Assembly (NCBI GenBank): GCA_009786625.1
Contig: WQRT01000001.1
Location: 8,292-14,659 of the forward strand
DNA from: Treponema sp.
GTDB taxonomy: Bacteria; Spirochaetota; Spirochaetia; Treponematales; Breznakiellaceae
DNA length: 6,368 bases
Direction of reading: 5' to 3'
Shown: positions 1 through 6,257 of the stretch, one piece after another
How positions within the stretch are numbered: position 1 is the stretch's first letter
How the letters are laid out: each line of letters begins with the position of its first letter
Notes under the pieces: generated by a model
What the model was told of the DNA's origin: nothing
Databases searched by the model: none
Seen by the model: the letters and a program-made list of their open reading frames with translations, nothing else
Translations under genes and position numbers: made by a program

Positions 1-1208
1 ATCTCTTTTACGCTTTCTTTGGAAAATCGTGAACCGCTCGACCCTGCTCCGCTGATAGAATTCGTGAAAAAGTGCCGAATTTCGTAAATTCCCCACTCGG
101 TCTGCATATATTTACCATTTGCGGTTCGGGAAACGGTGGTTTCATGTACATCCAGCTCTCTTGCGATGTCCCCCAGGGTGAGCGGAGCCAGATATTTCGG
201 GCCGTTTATGAAAAAAGGACGCTGAAATTCCAAAACGGCGTTTGCCACTCTGATAAGAGTCTTGTTCCGCTGGCTTAAATGGCTGATAAAAAGCCTGGCT
301 TCCTTAATATTTTCCTTAGCGAACTCTCTTGCGTTTTGATCGGCGGAATTTGTGAACTCTTCAAAAGATTTATTAATGCCCAGAACGGGAAACGCCTCAT
401 CATTCAGATTGATAAAAAACTCATCCTTATCCCTGACCACCTTGATATCCGGCACAACATAGCGCACTTCATTATGCCTTGACTCAAACGCCCGCCCCGG
501 AAAAGGGGAAAGTCTTTTTATGTTTTCGCATAACACACGGGTATCTTCTTCGTCAAGGCCGATTTTTTTCGCGAGCGCAGGAAATTTTTCGCGTTCAAAA
601 AGCTCAAGCTCGTCAAGTATTTTTTCCATTTCGGCGATTTCCGCCGCGTCGTCAAACTCCAAAGAGAGCTGAACACTGAGCGATTCACGGTAACCGTTTG
701 TACAGGTTCCAGCCGGATCGAGTCTTTGAACAAGTTCGACGGCCTCTTTTAAACGCGGCGGCTGTTCGGGGAACAGAGCCTCCGGACGCTCCTTATGGAA
801 ACCGTCATCATCAAGATTTTGAACAAGAGTTTCGGCGGTAATCCGCAAATCGTCATCGACAGGTTCAAGCTGAAGCTGGCGCAGAAGGTGTTCCTGCAGC
901 GTTTCAGGCCGCGTCAAAACGCCTTCGATAAAACGCTGATGTTCATCCGAAGCCTGCTGCCCCCGCCTTCCGGGATCGGAAGTTGATTCAAAATATTCGT
1001 ATCTTTCGCCGCGCCCTGTCTCAGACTCATCCAGCCTTACGGTGCTTTTATCTTCAATTACTTCCAGCGCCGGGTTACGTTCCAGCTCTTCTTCGATTCT
1101 TTCCCGCAGATCCGCGATTGGCAGTTCCATCAGTTTGATCGATTGAAGGAGCTGCGGATTCATCCTGAGGCGTTGTTCCTGAATCAACGAAGTGCGTTGA
1201 ACCTGCAT
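1..1208 (-). CDS. rpoN: RNA polymerase sigma-54 factor RpoN, 3' end cut by window edge
   Basis: Sigma-54 directs core RNA polymerase to -24/-12 promoters that need an AAA+ activator. Reading the minus strand from the ATG at 1208 gives an uninterrupted frame of 402 residues that runs off the window. Seen: a Gln/Leu-rich region I at the N-terminus (NPQLLQSIKLMELP, about 17-30), an acidic linker (about 50-90), a core-binding domain with LDPAG (163-167), and the signature helix-turn-helix DVHETTVSRTANGKY (353-367) followed by MQTEWGIYEIRHFF. The C-terminal RpoN box (usual consensus ARRTVAKYR) must lie beyond base 1; the family is usually 450-490 residues. The start is the only one possible, because a TAA stop lies four codons upstream in frame; the ribosome site is weak (ACAGGT about 13 bases before the ATG). 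In most relatives LDPAG is followed by GVGARDL, whereas here it is TCTNGY. It lies 73 bases downstream of dus on the same strand and could be cotranscribed. Family identification is very secure. Confidence 0.96.
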   Translation of the reverse strand, partial: MQVQRTSLIQEQRLRMNPQLLQSIKLMELPIADLRERIEEELERNPALEVIEDKSTVRLDESETGRGERYEYFESTSDPGRRGQQASDEHQRFIEGVLTRPETLQEHLLRQLQLEPVDDDLRITAETLVQNLDDDGFHKERPEALFPEQPPRLKEAVELVQRLDPAGTCTNGYRESLSVQLSLEFDDAAEIAEMEKILDELELFEREKFPALAKKIGLDEEDTRVLCENIKRLSPFPGRAFESRHNEVRYVVPDIKVVRDKDEFFINLNDEAFPVLGINKSFEEFTNSADQNAREFAKENIKEARLFISHLSQRNKTLIRVANAVLEFQRPFFINGPKYLAPLTLGDIARELDVHETTVSRTANGKYMQTEWGIYEIRHFFTNSISGAGSSGSRFSKESVKE

Positions 1209-1243
1209 GATTATATGTTAAACCTGTATCAGAGATTAAGCAA

Positions 1244-1249
1244 ATTATA
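1244..1249 (-). promoter_or_regulatory. possible -10 box (TATAAT) upstream of rpoN
   Basis: A perfect TATAAT reads on the minus strand in the short dus-rpoN gap, which would put transcription start about 29 bases before the rpoN ATG. No convincing -35 hexamer lies 16-18 bases upstream (TACCGG at the 17-base spacing), so this may be chance in AT-rich DNA. If real, rpoN can be expressed apart from dus. Confidence 0.3.
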
Positions 1250-1281
1250 GTCTGAATGTTATAAAACCGGTAGAAATCAAC

Positions 1282-2325
1282 TCAAGCATCATTCTCTGTA
1301 AAATACCCTTTCCACACTTTTTCGATCCCCATCAATGTTTCTTCTCTGTTTAACAAATTTTTAAGATAATTCCCCCATTTCAAATTATCGCAGAAAAAGC
1401 TGAAAAAACGTTTGGCTCTTGATATATGAAACTCAGGCGGTTGATATTTAGCAAGCAATTCCAAAAACCTTAATCCAATGTCCTGAAGCTGGGGGGGAGA
1501 GGGCTCTGAAAAAACGATTGGAGGAATCCGCTTCCGAGCCTTCTGCGAAGTCTCTCCAGCGGGGAACTCCAAAAATTGTTTTTCCAAAGCCCTCTCCCCC
1601 TCAGCTTCGGGATATTGATTTAAAGCGCAAATTTTTGCCTGTTTAAAAATCCACGGCTGGCGTACCGCTGCTCTGCCTGCCATTACAGCGTCGCAGGGTC
1701 CCTGTGCGCGTTTGACCAGTTCTGCGGCATCAGCTATGTCCCCATTACCGGCAACCGGGATTTTAAGCTCTTTTCTCAATGCGCCGACATAGTCCCAGCG
1801 GGCGAGGCGTTTGAATTTTTCTGTGACAGTGCGGGGGTGGAGGGTGATAAGCTCTGTCCCCTCTGATTCCAGGCGGCGGCAGAACCGGACAAGGTAATCA
1901 AAATCATCCTTAAAACCTATCCTCAATTTGACGCTGAGGCGCCGTTTTACCTGCGGCCGGACGGCGGAAATTAACTCTCCGGCACGGTCTATTGATGCCA
2001 TCCATGCGGCTCCGGCGCCTGTTTTTCGGATTAATGGGGCGCTACAGCCCATATTTATGTCTATTCCGGCACATTCCCGGCTGTCCAGCATGGCTGCGGC
2101 TTGTGAAATAACCTGTAAATCGGAACCTACAAGCTGAAAAACCAGTTTTTCAGGCTTTGGATCAGGGTCAATATACCATTTTTCGAAGGGACCTCCGGCA
2201 AAAAGAGCCGCCGCGCTAATCATCTCTGAGAAATAGCAGTCACAACCGCCGAAATCTTCTATTAACTCTCTCAAAGCCCTGTGGCTTAATTCCGCCATAG
2301 GCGCCAGCATAAAAGGTACGCTCAT
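1282..2325 (-). CDS. dus: tRNA-dihydrouridine synthase (Dus family) with in-frame palindromic insert
   Basis: Dus enzymes are FMN-dependent and use NADPH to reduce uridines in tRNA loops to dihydrouridine in the cytoplasm. The 347-residue protein has the expected order: N-terminal MLAPMAELSHRALR (6-19, FMN-binding loop), QLVGSD (64-69), DINMGCSAP (89-97) with the likely catalytic Cys94, VKLRIGF (132-138) with Lys133, LHPRTVTEKF (162-171) with His163 and Arg165, and phosphate-binding GNGDI (193-197) and AGRAAVRQPWIF (216-227). A helical C-terminal domain follows (about 284-347). The catalytic Cys is followed by Ser, where most Dus proteins have Pro, and the Gln often seen after HxRT is absent, so this is a divergent subfamily; which uridine it modifies cannot be told. 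Residues 237-283 are encoded by a large inverted repeat and look like an insertion. Start: ATG with GAGG five bases upstream. It is transcribed divergently from the response-regulator gene. Confidence 0.93.
   Translation of the reverse strand: MSVPFMLAPMAELSHRALRELIEDFGGCDCYFSEMISAAALFAGGPFEKWYIDPDPKPEKLVFQLVGSDLQVISQAAAMLDSRECAGIDINMGCSAPLIRKTGAGAAWMASIDRAGELISAVRPQVKRRLSVKLRIGFKDDFDYLVRFCRRLESEGTELITLHPRTVTEKFKRLARWDYVGALRKELKIPVAGNGDIADAAELVKRAQGPCDAVMAGRAAVRQPWIFKQAKICALNQYPEAEGERALEKQFLEFPAGETSQKARKRIPPIVFSEPSPPQLQDIGLRFLELLAKYQPPEFHISRAKRFFSFFCDNLKWGNYLKNLLNREETLMGIEKVWKGYFTENDA
1476..1617. repeat. 142-base palindromic element inserted in frame in dus
   Basis: The arms 1476-1519 and 1574-1617 are inverted repeats. 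Pairing base i with base 3093-i gives 38 Watson-Crick pairs, 4 G-T pairs and only 2 mismatches over 44 positions. The cores are GGGGGAGAGGGCT (1493-1505) and AGCCCTCTCCCCC (1588-1600). The central 54 bases pair only partly; CTTC-TGC-GAAG (1540-1550) can form a terminal loop. The element lies wholly in the dus frame without stops and encodes residues 237 to about 283, a charged low-complexity segment with no known Dus motif. No obvious target-site duplication is visible. The transcript would contain a very strong hairpin. It resembles miniature palindromic elements (Rickettsia RPE type) in form only; no family is assigned. Confidence 0.85.
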
Positions 2326-2330
2326 TTATA

Positions 2331-2334
2331 CCTC
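2331..2334 (-). promoter_or_regulatory. dus ribosome binding site (GAGG)
   Basis: GAGG on the minus strand, five bases before the ATG at 2325, supports that start for the synthase. The upstream DNA to about 2410 is very AT-rich, and no dus promoter with both hexamers could be picked out. Confidence 0.6.
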
Positions 2335-2416
2335 ATAGACAAAAAAACTGAAAATATGTTAAAAAAAACACTTTTAATAAACATGGTAATAAATTATTTT
2401 ATAATCATAACCGCTA

Positions 2417-2445
2417 TTGACTTATTTCCAATTATAGCATATATT
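2417..2445 (+). promoter_or_regulatory. sigma-70-type promoter for the CheY-like gene
   Basis: TTGACT (2417-2422) and TATATT (2440-2445) are separated by exactly 17 bases, each close to the consensus TTGACA/TATAAT. Transcription would start near 2452, leaving a very short leader of about 16 bases that begins at the ribosome site. This is a prediction from pattern alone. Confidence 0.55.
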
Positions 2446-2450
2446 GATAA

Positions 2451-2459
2451 AGAGAGGAG
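2451..2459 (+). promoter_or_regulatory. ribosome binding site deciding the response-regulator start
   Basis: AGAGAGGAG sits eight bases before the ATG at 2468. An in-frame TTG at 2444 would lengthen the protein by eight residues, but it lies upstream of this strong site and inside the predicted -10 box. The ATG at 2468 is therefore preferred. Confidence 0.75.
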
Positions 2460-2467
2460 CGTACAGG

Positions 2468-2905
2468 ATGGTAGCAAAGAGTGATATGCCTAATATCAAT
2501 GAAAAGGCCGCTGAAGGTATAAAACCGGAGGGAGTTCCGTACCGGGTTCTGGTCGTTGATGACTCGATGTTTATAGCTAAGCAGCTTGGTCAGATTTTTA
2601 CGTCCGAAGGCTTTGAAGTGGCTGATACTGCTGCCGACGGAGCCCAAGGGGTCGAAAAATACAAGGCTGGGCAGGGAACCATCGATCTGGTAACACTGGA
2701 TATTACTATGCCGGTTATGGATGGCGTTACAGCATTGGAAAAAATTCTGGAATTTGATAAGGCTGCCAACATTATCATGGTAAGCGCGCTAGGCAAGGAA
2801 GATGTTGTTAAAAAATGTCTTTTAATGGGAGCCAAAAGCTACATTGTAAAACCCTTGGACAGAAAAAAAGTACTGGAAAGAGTTGTATCCGTCCTTAAGC
2901 GGTAA
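2468..2905 (+). CDS. stand-alone CheY-like response regulator receiver protein
   Basis: A single receiver domain of 145 residues with no output domain. Such proteins are phosphorylated by a histidine kinase and act by protein-protein contact, as CheY does at the flagellar switch. Seen: a hydrophilic N-terminal extension (1-25), then RVLVVDDSM with the acidic pair Asp31-Asp32, phospho-acceptor Asp78 in TLDITMPVMDG, the switch residue Ser106 in MVSALG, aromatic Tyr125 and the invariant Lys128 in YIVKPL. All key residues are present, so the domain should be active. The ATG at 2468 is chosen because of its strong ribosome site. The gene stands alone between its own promoter and a terminator, with no kinase, chemotaxis or flagellar gene beside it, so its partner and output cannot be told. 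The family call is secure; calling it the chemotaxis CheY itself is not justified. Confidence 0.95.
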   Translation: MVAKSDMPNINEKAAEGIKPEGVPYRVLVVDDSMFIAKQLGQIFTSEGFEVADTAADGAQGVEKYKAGQGTIDLVTLDITMPVMDGVTALEKILEFDKAANIIMVSALGKEDVVKKCLLMGAKSYIVKPLDRKKVLERVVSVLKR

Positions 2906-2940
2906 CATGTCATTTTTAACCAGGTAAAATCTCAAGCAAG

Positions 2941-2977
2941 ATAAGTGAGGGCGTATTGTCCTCGCTTATTTATTTTT
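2941..2977 (+). terminator. rho-independent terminator after the CheY-like gene
   Basis: ATAAGTGAGG (2941-2950) pairs with CCTCGCTTAT (2960-2969): ten pairs including one G-T, a nine-base loop, then TTATTTTT. It lies 36 bases after the stop codon and separates the regulator from the nag genes, which must then have their own promoter in 2978-3028 or depend on read-through. Confidence 0.85.
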
Positions 2978-2990
2978 AAAAAGCTTTATT

Positions 2991-3009
2991 ACGTGCATAC
3001 ATATGCCGT
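2991..3009. promoter_or_regulatory. imperfect palindrome upstream of nagA, possible operator
   Basis: GCAT-ACAT-ATGC (2995-3006) is a short inverted repeat flanked by ACGT and CGT, in the 51 bases between the terminator and nagA where a promoter would be expected. Amino-sugar operons are often controlled by NagR/NagC-type repressors, but this site matches no operator I can name, and no clear -35/-10 pair is visible. Confidence 0.2.
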
Positions 3010-3028
3010 TTAAAGGTTTGATTTAAAT

Positions 3029-4192
3029 ATGAACAATTCTGTTTGTTTTTATAATGGAACTGTCCTTACCGGATTCGCGGCAATGGAAAATTGTGCGGTT
3101 CTTGTCGAGGACGGATTAATATCCGACGTACTATCGCGTAAACGTTTTGATCAATTACAGTTAGACAGCTCTGTAAAATTAATCGATGTGGGCGAAGCTG
3201 TAATCGCGCCCGGATTTATCGACACGCACATACACGGTATGGGCGGTTACGGCACTGAAGATGCCGACACCGATTCTATACTTCAAATGTCCATTTTGTT
3301 AGCCCGGTTTGGAGTAACAGCATTCAATCCGACACTCTACCCCGATGAACCGCAGCGCATGCTTCACGCAGTACGTCAAATCACGGCCGCAATCGGCAAG
3401 GAAGAAGGCGCACGGATAATGGGGCTGCACCTTGAAGGCCCGTTTATATCTCCTTACAGGCTGGGCGTTCAAAAACCTGAAACTGTTTCTCCTGTTAATA
3501 TCGATCTGATGGAAAAATTGTGGGAAGCTTCATCGGGGCATATTGTGAATATGACCGTTGCTCCTGAATTAAAACACATGAGGGAGCTTGCGCTCTACTG
3601 TATCAAGGAAGGCATAATTCTACAGGCAGGTCATACAAACGCCGAATACGACAATATGACAGAAGGGATGCAAAAGGGTATTTTACATTCTACTCATCTT
3701 TTTAACGCGATGAGAAGGCTCGATCACCGTAACCCGAACGCGGTCGGCGCGATATTGATCCACACGGAAATGTCATGCGAAATAATCGCCGATGGTTTTC
3801 ATGTTCACCCCGATCTTTTCAAGCTGCTGTTACGAAATAAACCGATAGACAGAATCGTGCTTGTTACAGACGCTGTAAAACCGACCGAGCAAAAAGAAGG
3901 ACCGTTCTTTGCCAACAATGAAGAAGTGTATTTTGATAAAGGGGTCTTTTGCAGAAAATCCGATAATGTAATAGCCGGATCAGGACTGACGATGATCCGC
4001 GGCATCAAAAATCTTACGGCGGAAGGTTTCAGCCTGAGCGACGCGGTAAAAACAGCTTCGTTAAATCCGGCGCAGATCATGCGGTACACCAATCAGGGAG
4101 CGATAATCCCGGGGCGTTATGCTGATATAACGGTATTCGATAATGAGTTTAAAATCCGCCATGTGATGATAGGCGGAAAACTAATAATGTAA
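3029..4192 (+). CDS. nagA: N-acetylglucosamine-6-phosphate deacetylase NagA
   Basis: NagA removes acetate from GlcNAc-6-phosphate to give glucosamine-6-phosphate, the first committed step of GlcNAc use and amino-sugar recycling in the cytoplasm. The 387-residue length is normal for this amidohydrolase family. Seen: the metal-binding HxH pair (His67 and His69 in GFIDTHIHG), Glu136 in HLEGPF, His202 in AGHTNAEYD, His223 in STHLFNAM, substrate-binding His258 in GFHVHPD, catalytic Asp281 in LVTDAVKP, and the C-terminal amidohydrolase strand with GRYADITVFD. The intact HxH pair is like Bacillus NagA and unlike E. coli NagA, where the pair is replaced. The ribosome site is weak (AAAGG about 12 bases before the ATG). 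It is the first gene of the nagA-nagB-peptidase unit. No GlcNAc transporter or kinase gene is present here, so the source of phosphorylated substrate is outside the window. Confidence 0.97.
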   Translation: MNNSVCFYNGTVLTGFAAMENCAVLVEDGLISDVLSRKRFDQLQLDSSVKLIDVGEAVIAPGFIDTHIHGMGGYGTEDADTDSILQMSILLARFGVTAFNPTLYPDEPQRMLHAVRQITAAIGKEEGARIMGLHLEGPFISPYRLGVQKPETVSPVNIDLMEKLWEASSGHIVNMTVAPELKHMRELALYCIKEGIILQAGHTNAEYDNMTEGMQKGILHSTHLFNAMRRLDHRNPNAVGAILIHTEMSCEIIADGFHVHPDLFKLLLRNKPIDRIVLVTDAVKPTEQKEGPFFANNEEVYFDKGVFCRKSDNVIAGSGLTMIRGIKNLTAEGFSLSDAVKTASLNPAQIMRYTNQGAIIPGRYADITVFDNEFKIRHVMIGGKLIM

Positions 4193-4202
4193 AGGGGAAA
4201 TC

Positions 4203-4994
4203 ATGCGTTTAGTAATTCATCCCAATTATGAAAAAGCAAGCCGGTGGGCGGCGGGGTATATCGCGGAAAAAATTAACGCGGACAAAGGAACCAAACCATT
4301 TATACTTGGTCTTCCGACAGGTTCAAGCCCGCTTTTGCTCTACGGAGAATTTATCAAAATGTATAAGGAAGGAAAACTTTCCTTTAAAAATGTGCGCACT
4401 TTTAATATGGATGAATATATCGGGCTTAACGCGGATCATCCGCAGAGCTATCATTATTTTATGATGAACGCACTTTTTAATCATGTTGATATAGATCGCG
4501 GCTCCATTCACATTCTTGACGGAATGGCGCAGGATCTTCAGAAGGAATGTTCGCAATACGAAGAAGCAATAGCCGCGGAAGGCGGAATCGATCTATTCCT
4601 CGGCGGCATGGGAAGCGACGGGCATATAGCGTTTAACGAACCCGGCTCTTCGCTTGTCTCCCGCACAAGAGTAAAAACGCTCACCATGGAAACAAAAGCG
4701 GCCAACGCGCGTTTCTTTGACGGCGACATTACAAAGGTACCCGGCACCGCTCTAACAGTCGGAGTGGGAACAGTGATGGACGCGCGTGAAGTCCTCATAA
4801 TCGTAAACGGCAGAAGCAAAGCCCGCGCACTCCGCGCAGTAATCGAAGAAGGCATTAACCATATGTGGACTCTGTCATGTTTACAGATGCACCCGAAAGC
4901 AATAATAGTTTGCGACGAAGACGCCACAGAAGAATTGAAAGCCGGAACAGTCCGCTACTTCAAAGATATAGAAAGAGAAAATATTAAGATATGA
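4203..4994 (+). CDS. nagB: glucosamine-6-phosphate deaminase NagB
   Basis: NagB converts glucosamine-6-phosphate to fructose-6-phosphate and ammonia, feeding NagA's product into glycolysis. The 263 residues match the usual 240-270. Seen: phosphate-binding GLPTGSSP (36-43), TFNMDEY (67-72) with Asp70, which corresponds to the enolisation base, and GGMGSDGHIAFNEPGSS (134-150) with Asp139, His141 and Glu146 of the ring-opening site. Further matches are SRTR (153-156), TVGVGTVMDAREV (185-197) and the C-terminal NGRSKARAL (202-210). E. coli has Asn where Ser138 stands here, a common variation in the family. The ATG has AGGGG four to five bases upstream, placed in the 10-base gap after the nagA stop, so the two genes are clearly one transcript. 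Its stop overlaps the next start as ATGA. Confidence 0.97.
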   Translation: MRLVIHPNYEKASRWAAGYIAEKINADKGTKPFILGLPTGSSPLLLYGEFIKMYKEGKLSFKNVRTFNMDEYIGLNADHPQSYHYFMMNALFNHVDIDRGSIHILDGMAQDLQKECSQYEEAIAAEGGIDLFLGGMGSDGHIAFNEPGSSLVSRTRVKTLTMETKAANARFFDGDITKVPGTALTVGVGTVMDAREVLIIVNGRSKARALRAVIEEGINHMWTLSCLQMHPKAIIVCDEDATEELKAGTVRYFKDIERENIKI

Positions 4995-6091
4995 AAAATG
5001 CGGCATTTGTGTGGTTAGCGGTTAATTTATTTCTATACAATGTTCCATTTATACACGCGCAAGAAGAATATTTATTTTCATTTTCAGATCCAGTGCATCT
5101 TTGGGGGAACGGCGTTGAACGCGTTATCGAAGAAGCGTACAGGCAATGTTTTACAACAAGGATCATCGACGGCAGAGTGATGAACATACGCCTGCCGTTC
5201 GCCATGATGAATGAACGCGACATCATGCTGGAAACGCCGATACCTGTTTTCGCGGGCGGCAAGGGAAGTCCGCAGACGCTCATGCCGGTAATCGACGAAA
5301 TACTTGACAGCGAAGGCTTCGCTGAATATATAAACGCGTTTTCGTCAAGGCGCGAAAGAGCGCTTCTTTTTGATTTGCAAGAACTTACATGGACATTTTC
5401 TTCGGATATATTTATCATCGCGAGATTGAAAGCTGGAACCTACAGAATCCTCCCGCACCGCCCGCACATATTAACATCGGGAAGAGGCGCACAGGAAACA
5501 GATGTTCACAATTATCTTTACTGCATCGGTCTTGTAGGCATTGATTGTTCAGGCTTTGTCTGGCATATCCTCTCATACATCGGCGCGCGCGGCGGAACGG
5601 ATCTCGGCAGGATCATCAGCCCCGCTCTCGGACTCCCGCGCGGCGCAGACCCGGCATTATACGCCGGTACATCATTCTTCAGTTCGCAAAACCCCCAATT
5701 GATCGACGTTAGCGATGAAATCCGCAATCTCCGCCCTGCTGATATCCTTTTATTCAGAGACACATCAGGAACGGTTGTACACTCGGCAATCATTCAATCA
5801 ATTGATTACGCAAGGGGAGTGATCCGTTATCTGCAATGCACAAACGTAGCTCCCGCGCCTGAACGCGGCGTTCATGAATCATTCATTTATTTTGATCCGG
5901 CAAACCCGTCAGTCTCGCTTAAAGATCCTTCTCTTCACTGGACACAGCGAAGAGCTCCGTCTTTCCCGGGCGAAGAAGTGCCGTTCGCGAACGACGGCGA
6001 TTACTTCCGCAACAGAGCAAACGGCGGCGGAAGAGTCGTGCGCCTTCGTGCGCTTATCCCGGTGATAGAAAGAATGGGGTGGCGGGAGTAA
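4991..6091 (+). CDS. secreted NlpC/P60-like cysteine peptidase, translationally coupled to nagB
   Basis: Probably an exported peptidoglycan hydrolase. The N-terminus is a clear signal peptide: MKN, a hydrophobic stretch (about 4-20), then IHA followed by QEE, with cleavage likely after Ala23. There is no lipobox Cys, so the product is periplasmic or released. Residues 24 to about 170 match nothing I recognise. The C-terminal half has NlpC/P60-type features: GIDCSGFVWHI (183-193) with candidate nucleophile Cys186, RPADILLFRD (248-257), VVHSAII (262-268) with candidate His264, and YLQCTN (280-285), where Gln282 could be the third residue. The family normally cleaves D-Glu to diamino-acid bonds in cell-wall stem peptides; substrate here is inferred. 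The start ATG overlaps the nagB TGA (ATGA), with only a weak AAAGAGAA ribosome site inside nagB, so translation is likely coupled. The tail after about 300 (PSFPGEEVPF, NGGGRVVRLR) is unassigned. Confidence 0.82.
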   Translation: MKNAAFVWLAVNLFLYNVPFIHAQEEYLFSFSDPVHLWGNGVERVIEEAYRQCFTTRIIDGRVMNIRLPFAMMNERDIMLETPIPVFAGGKGSPQTLMPVIDEILDSEGFAEYINAFSSRRERALLFDLQELTWTFSSDIFIIARLKAGTYRILPHRPHILTSGRGAQETDVHNYLYCIGLVGIDCSGFVWHILSYIGARGGTDLGRIISPALGLPRGADPALYAGTSFFSSQNPQLIDVSDEIRNLRPADILLFRDTSGTVVHSAIIQSIDYARGVIRYLQCTNVAPAPERGVHESFIYFDPANPSVSLKDPSLHWTQRRAPSFPGEEVPFANDGDYFRNRANGGGRVVRLRALIPVIERMGWRE

Positions 6092-6257
6092 ACGGAAACC
6101 TGTGTTGACATATAACTTTTTAAAATGGAATGTCAGACCATGGTCGCTTAAAAATGGCAGAATACGAAAAAAGGGTTCGCGCAAAACACAATGAATATGT
6201 GGATTAAATTTCATTTTTAGCCACGAAGGCGCACCAAGAACAATTGCCCTATTATTT
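6092..6257. other. intergenic region after the nag operon
   Basis: Convergent gap between the peptidase gene and the hicA fragment. It holds a 10-base perfect palindrome (GACCATGGTC, 6135-6144), an isolated TTGACA (6105-6110) without a matching -10, and GCCACGAAGGCGCACCAAG (6222-6240), which recalls a short dispersed repeat seen in many genomes. No convincing rho-independent terminator was found for either gene. A 25-codon open frame at 6130-6207 lacks a good ribosome site and was not called. Confidence 0.5.

Noticed and set aside
72..986. Plus-strand and minus-strand short open frames across the first kilobase
   Set aside because: They lie opposite or out of frame with the continuous sigma-54 frame on the minus strand and show no family motif or ribosome site.
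2400..2405. TATAAT box in the divergent intergenic region
   Set aside because: No -35-like hexamer at 16-18 bases, and the region is so AT-rich that such a match is expected by chance.
2444..2467. TTG start extending the response regulator by eight residues
   Set aside because: It lies upstream of the strong AGAGAGGAG site and overlaps the predicted -10 box; the ATG at 2468 fits better.
6105..6116. TTGACA followed directly by TATAAC, promoter-like
   Set aside because: The hexamers are adjacent with no 16-18 base spacer, and no -10 lies at the right distance.
6130..6207. 25-codon plus-strand frame (starts MSDHGRLKMAEYEK)
   Set aside because: Too short, with no good ribosome site and no recognised family; chance is likely.
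5909..6214. Minus-strand open frame beginning MKFNPHIHC, which recalls transposase-like NPHIHC wording
   Set aside because: Most of it is the antisense of the peptidase gene; the resemblance is a few residues only, and no other transposase motif follows.
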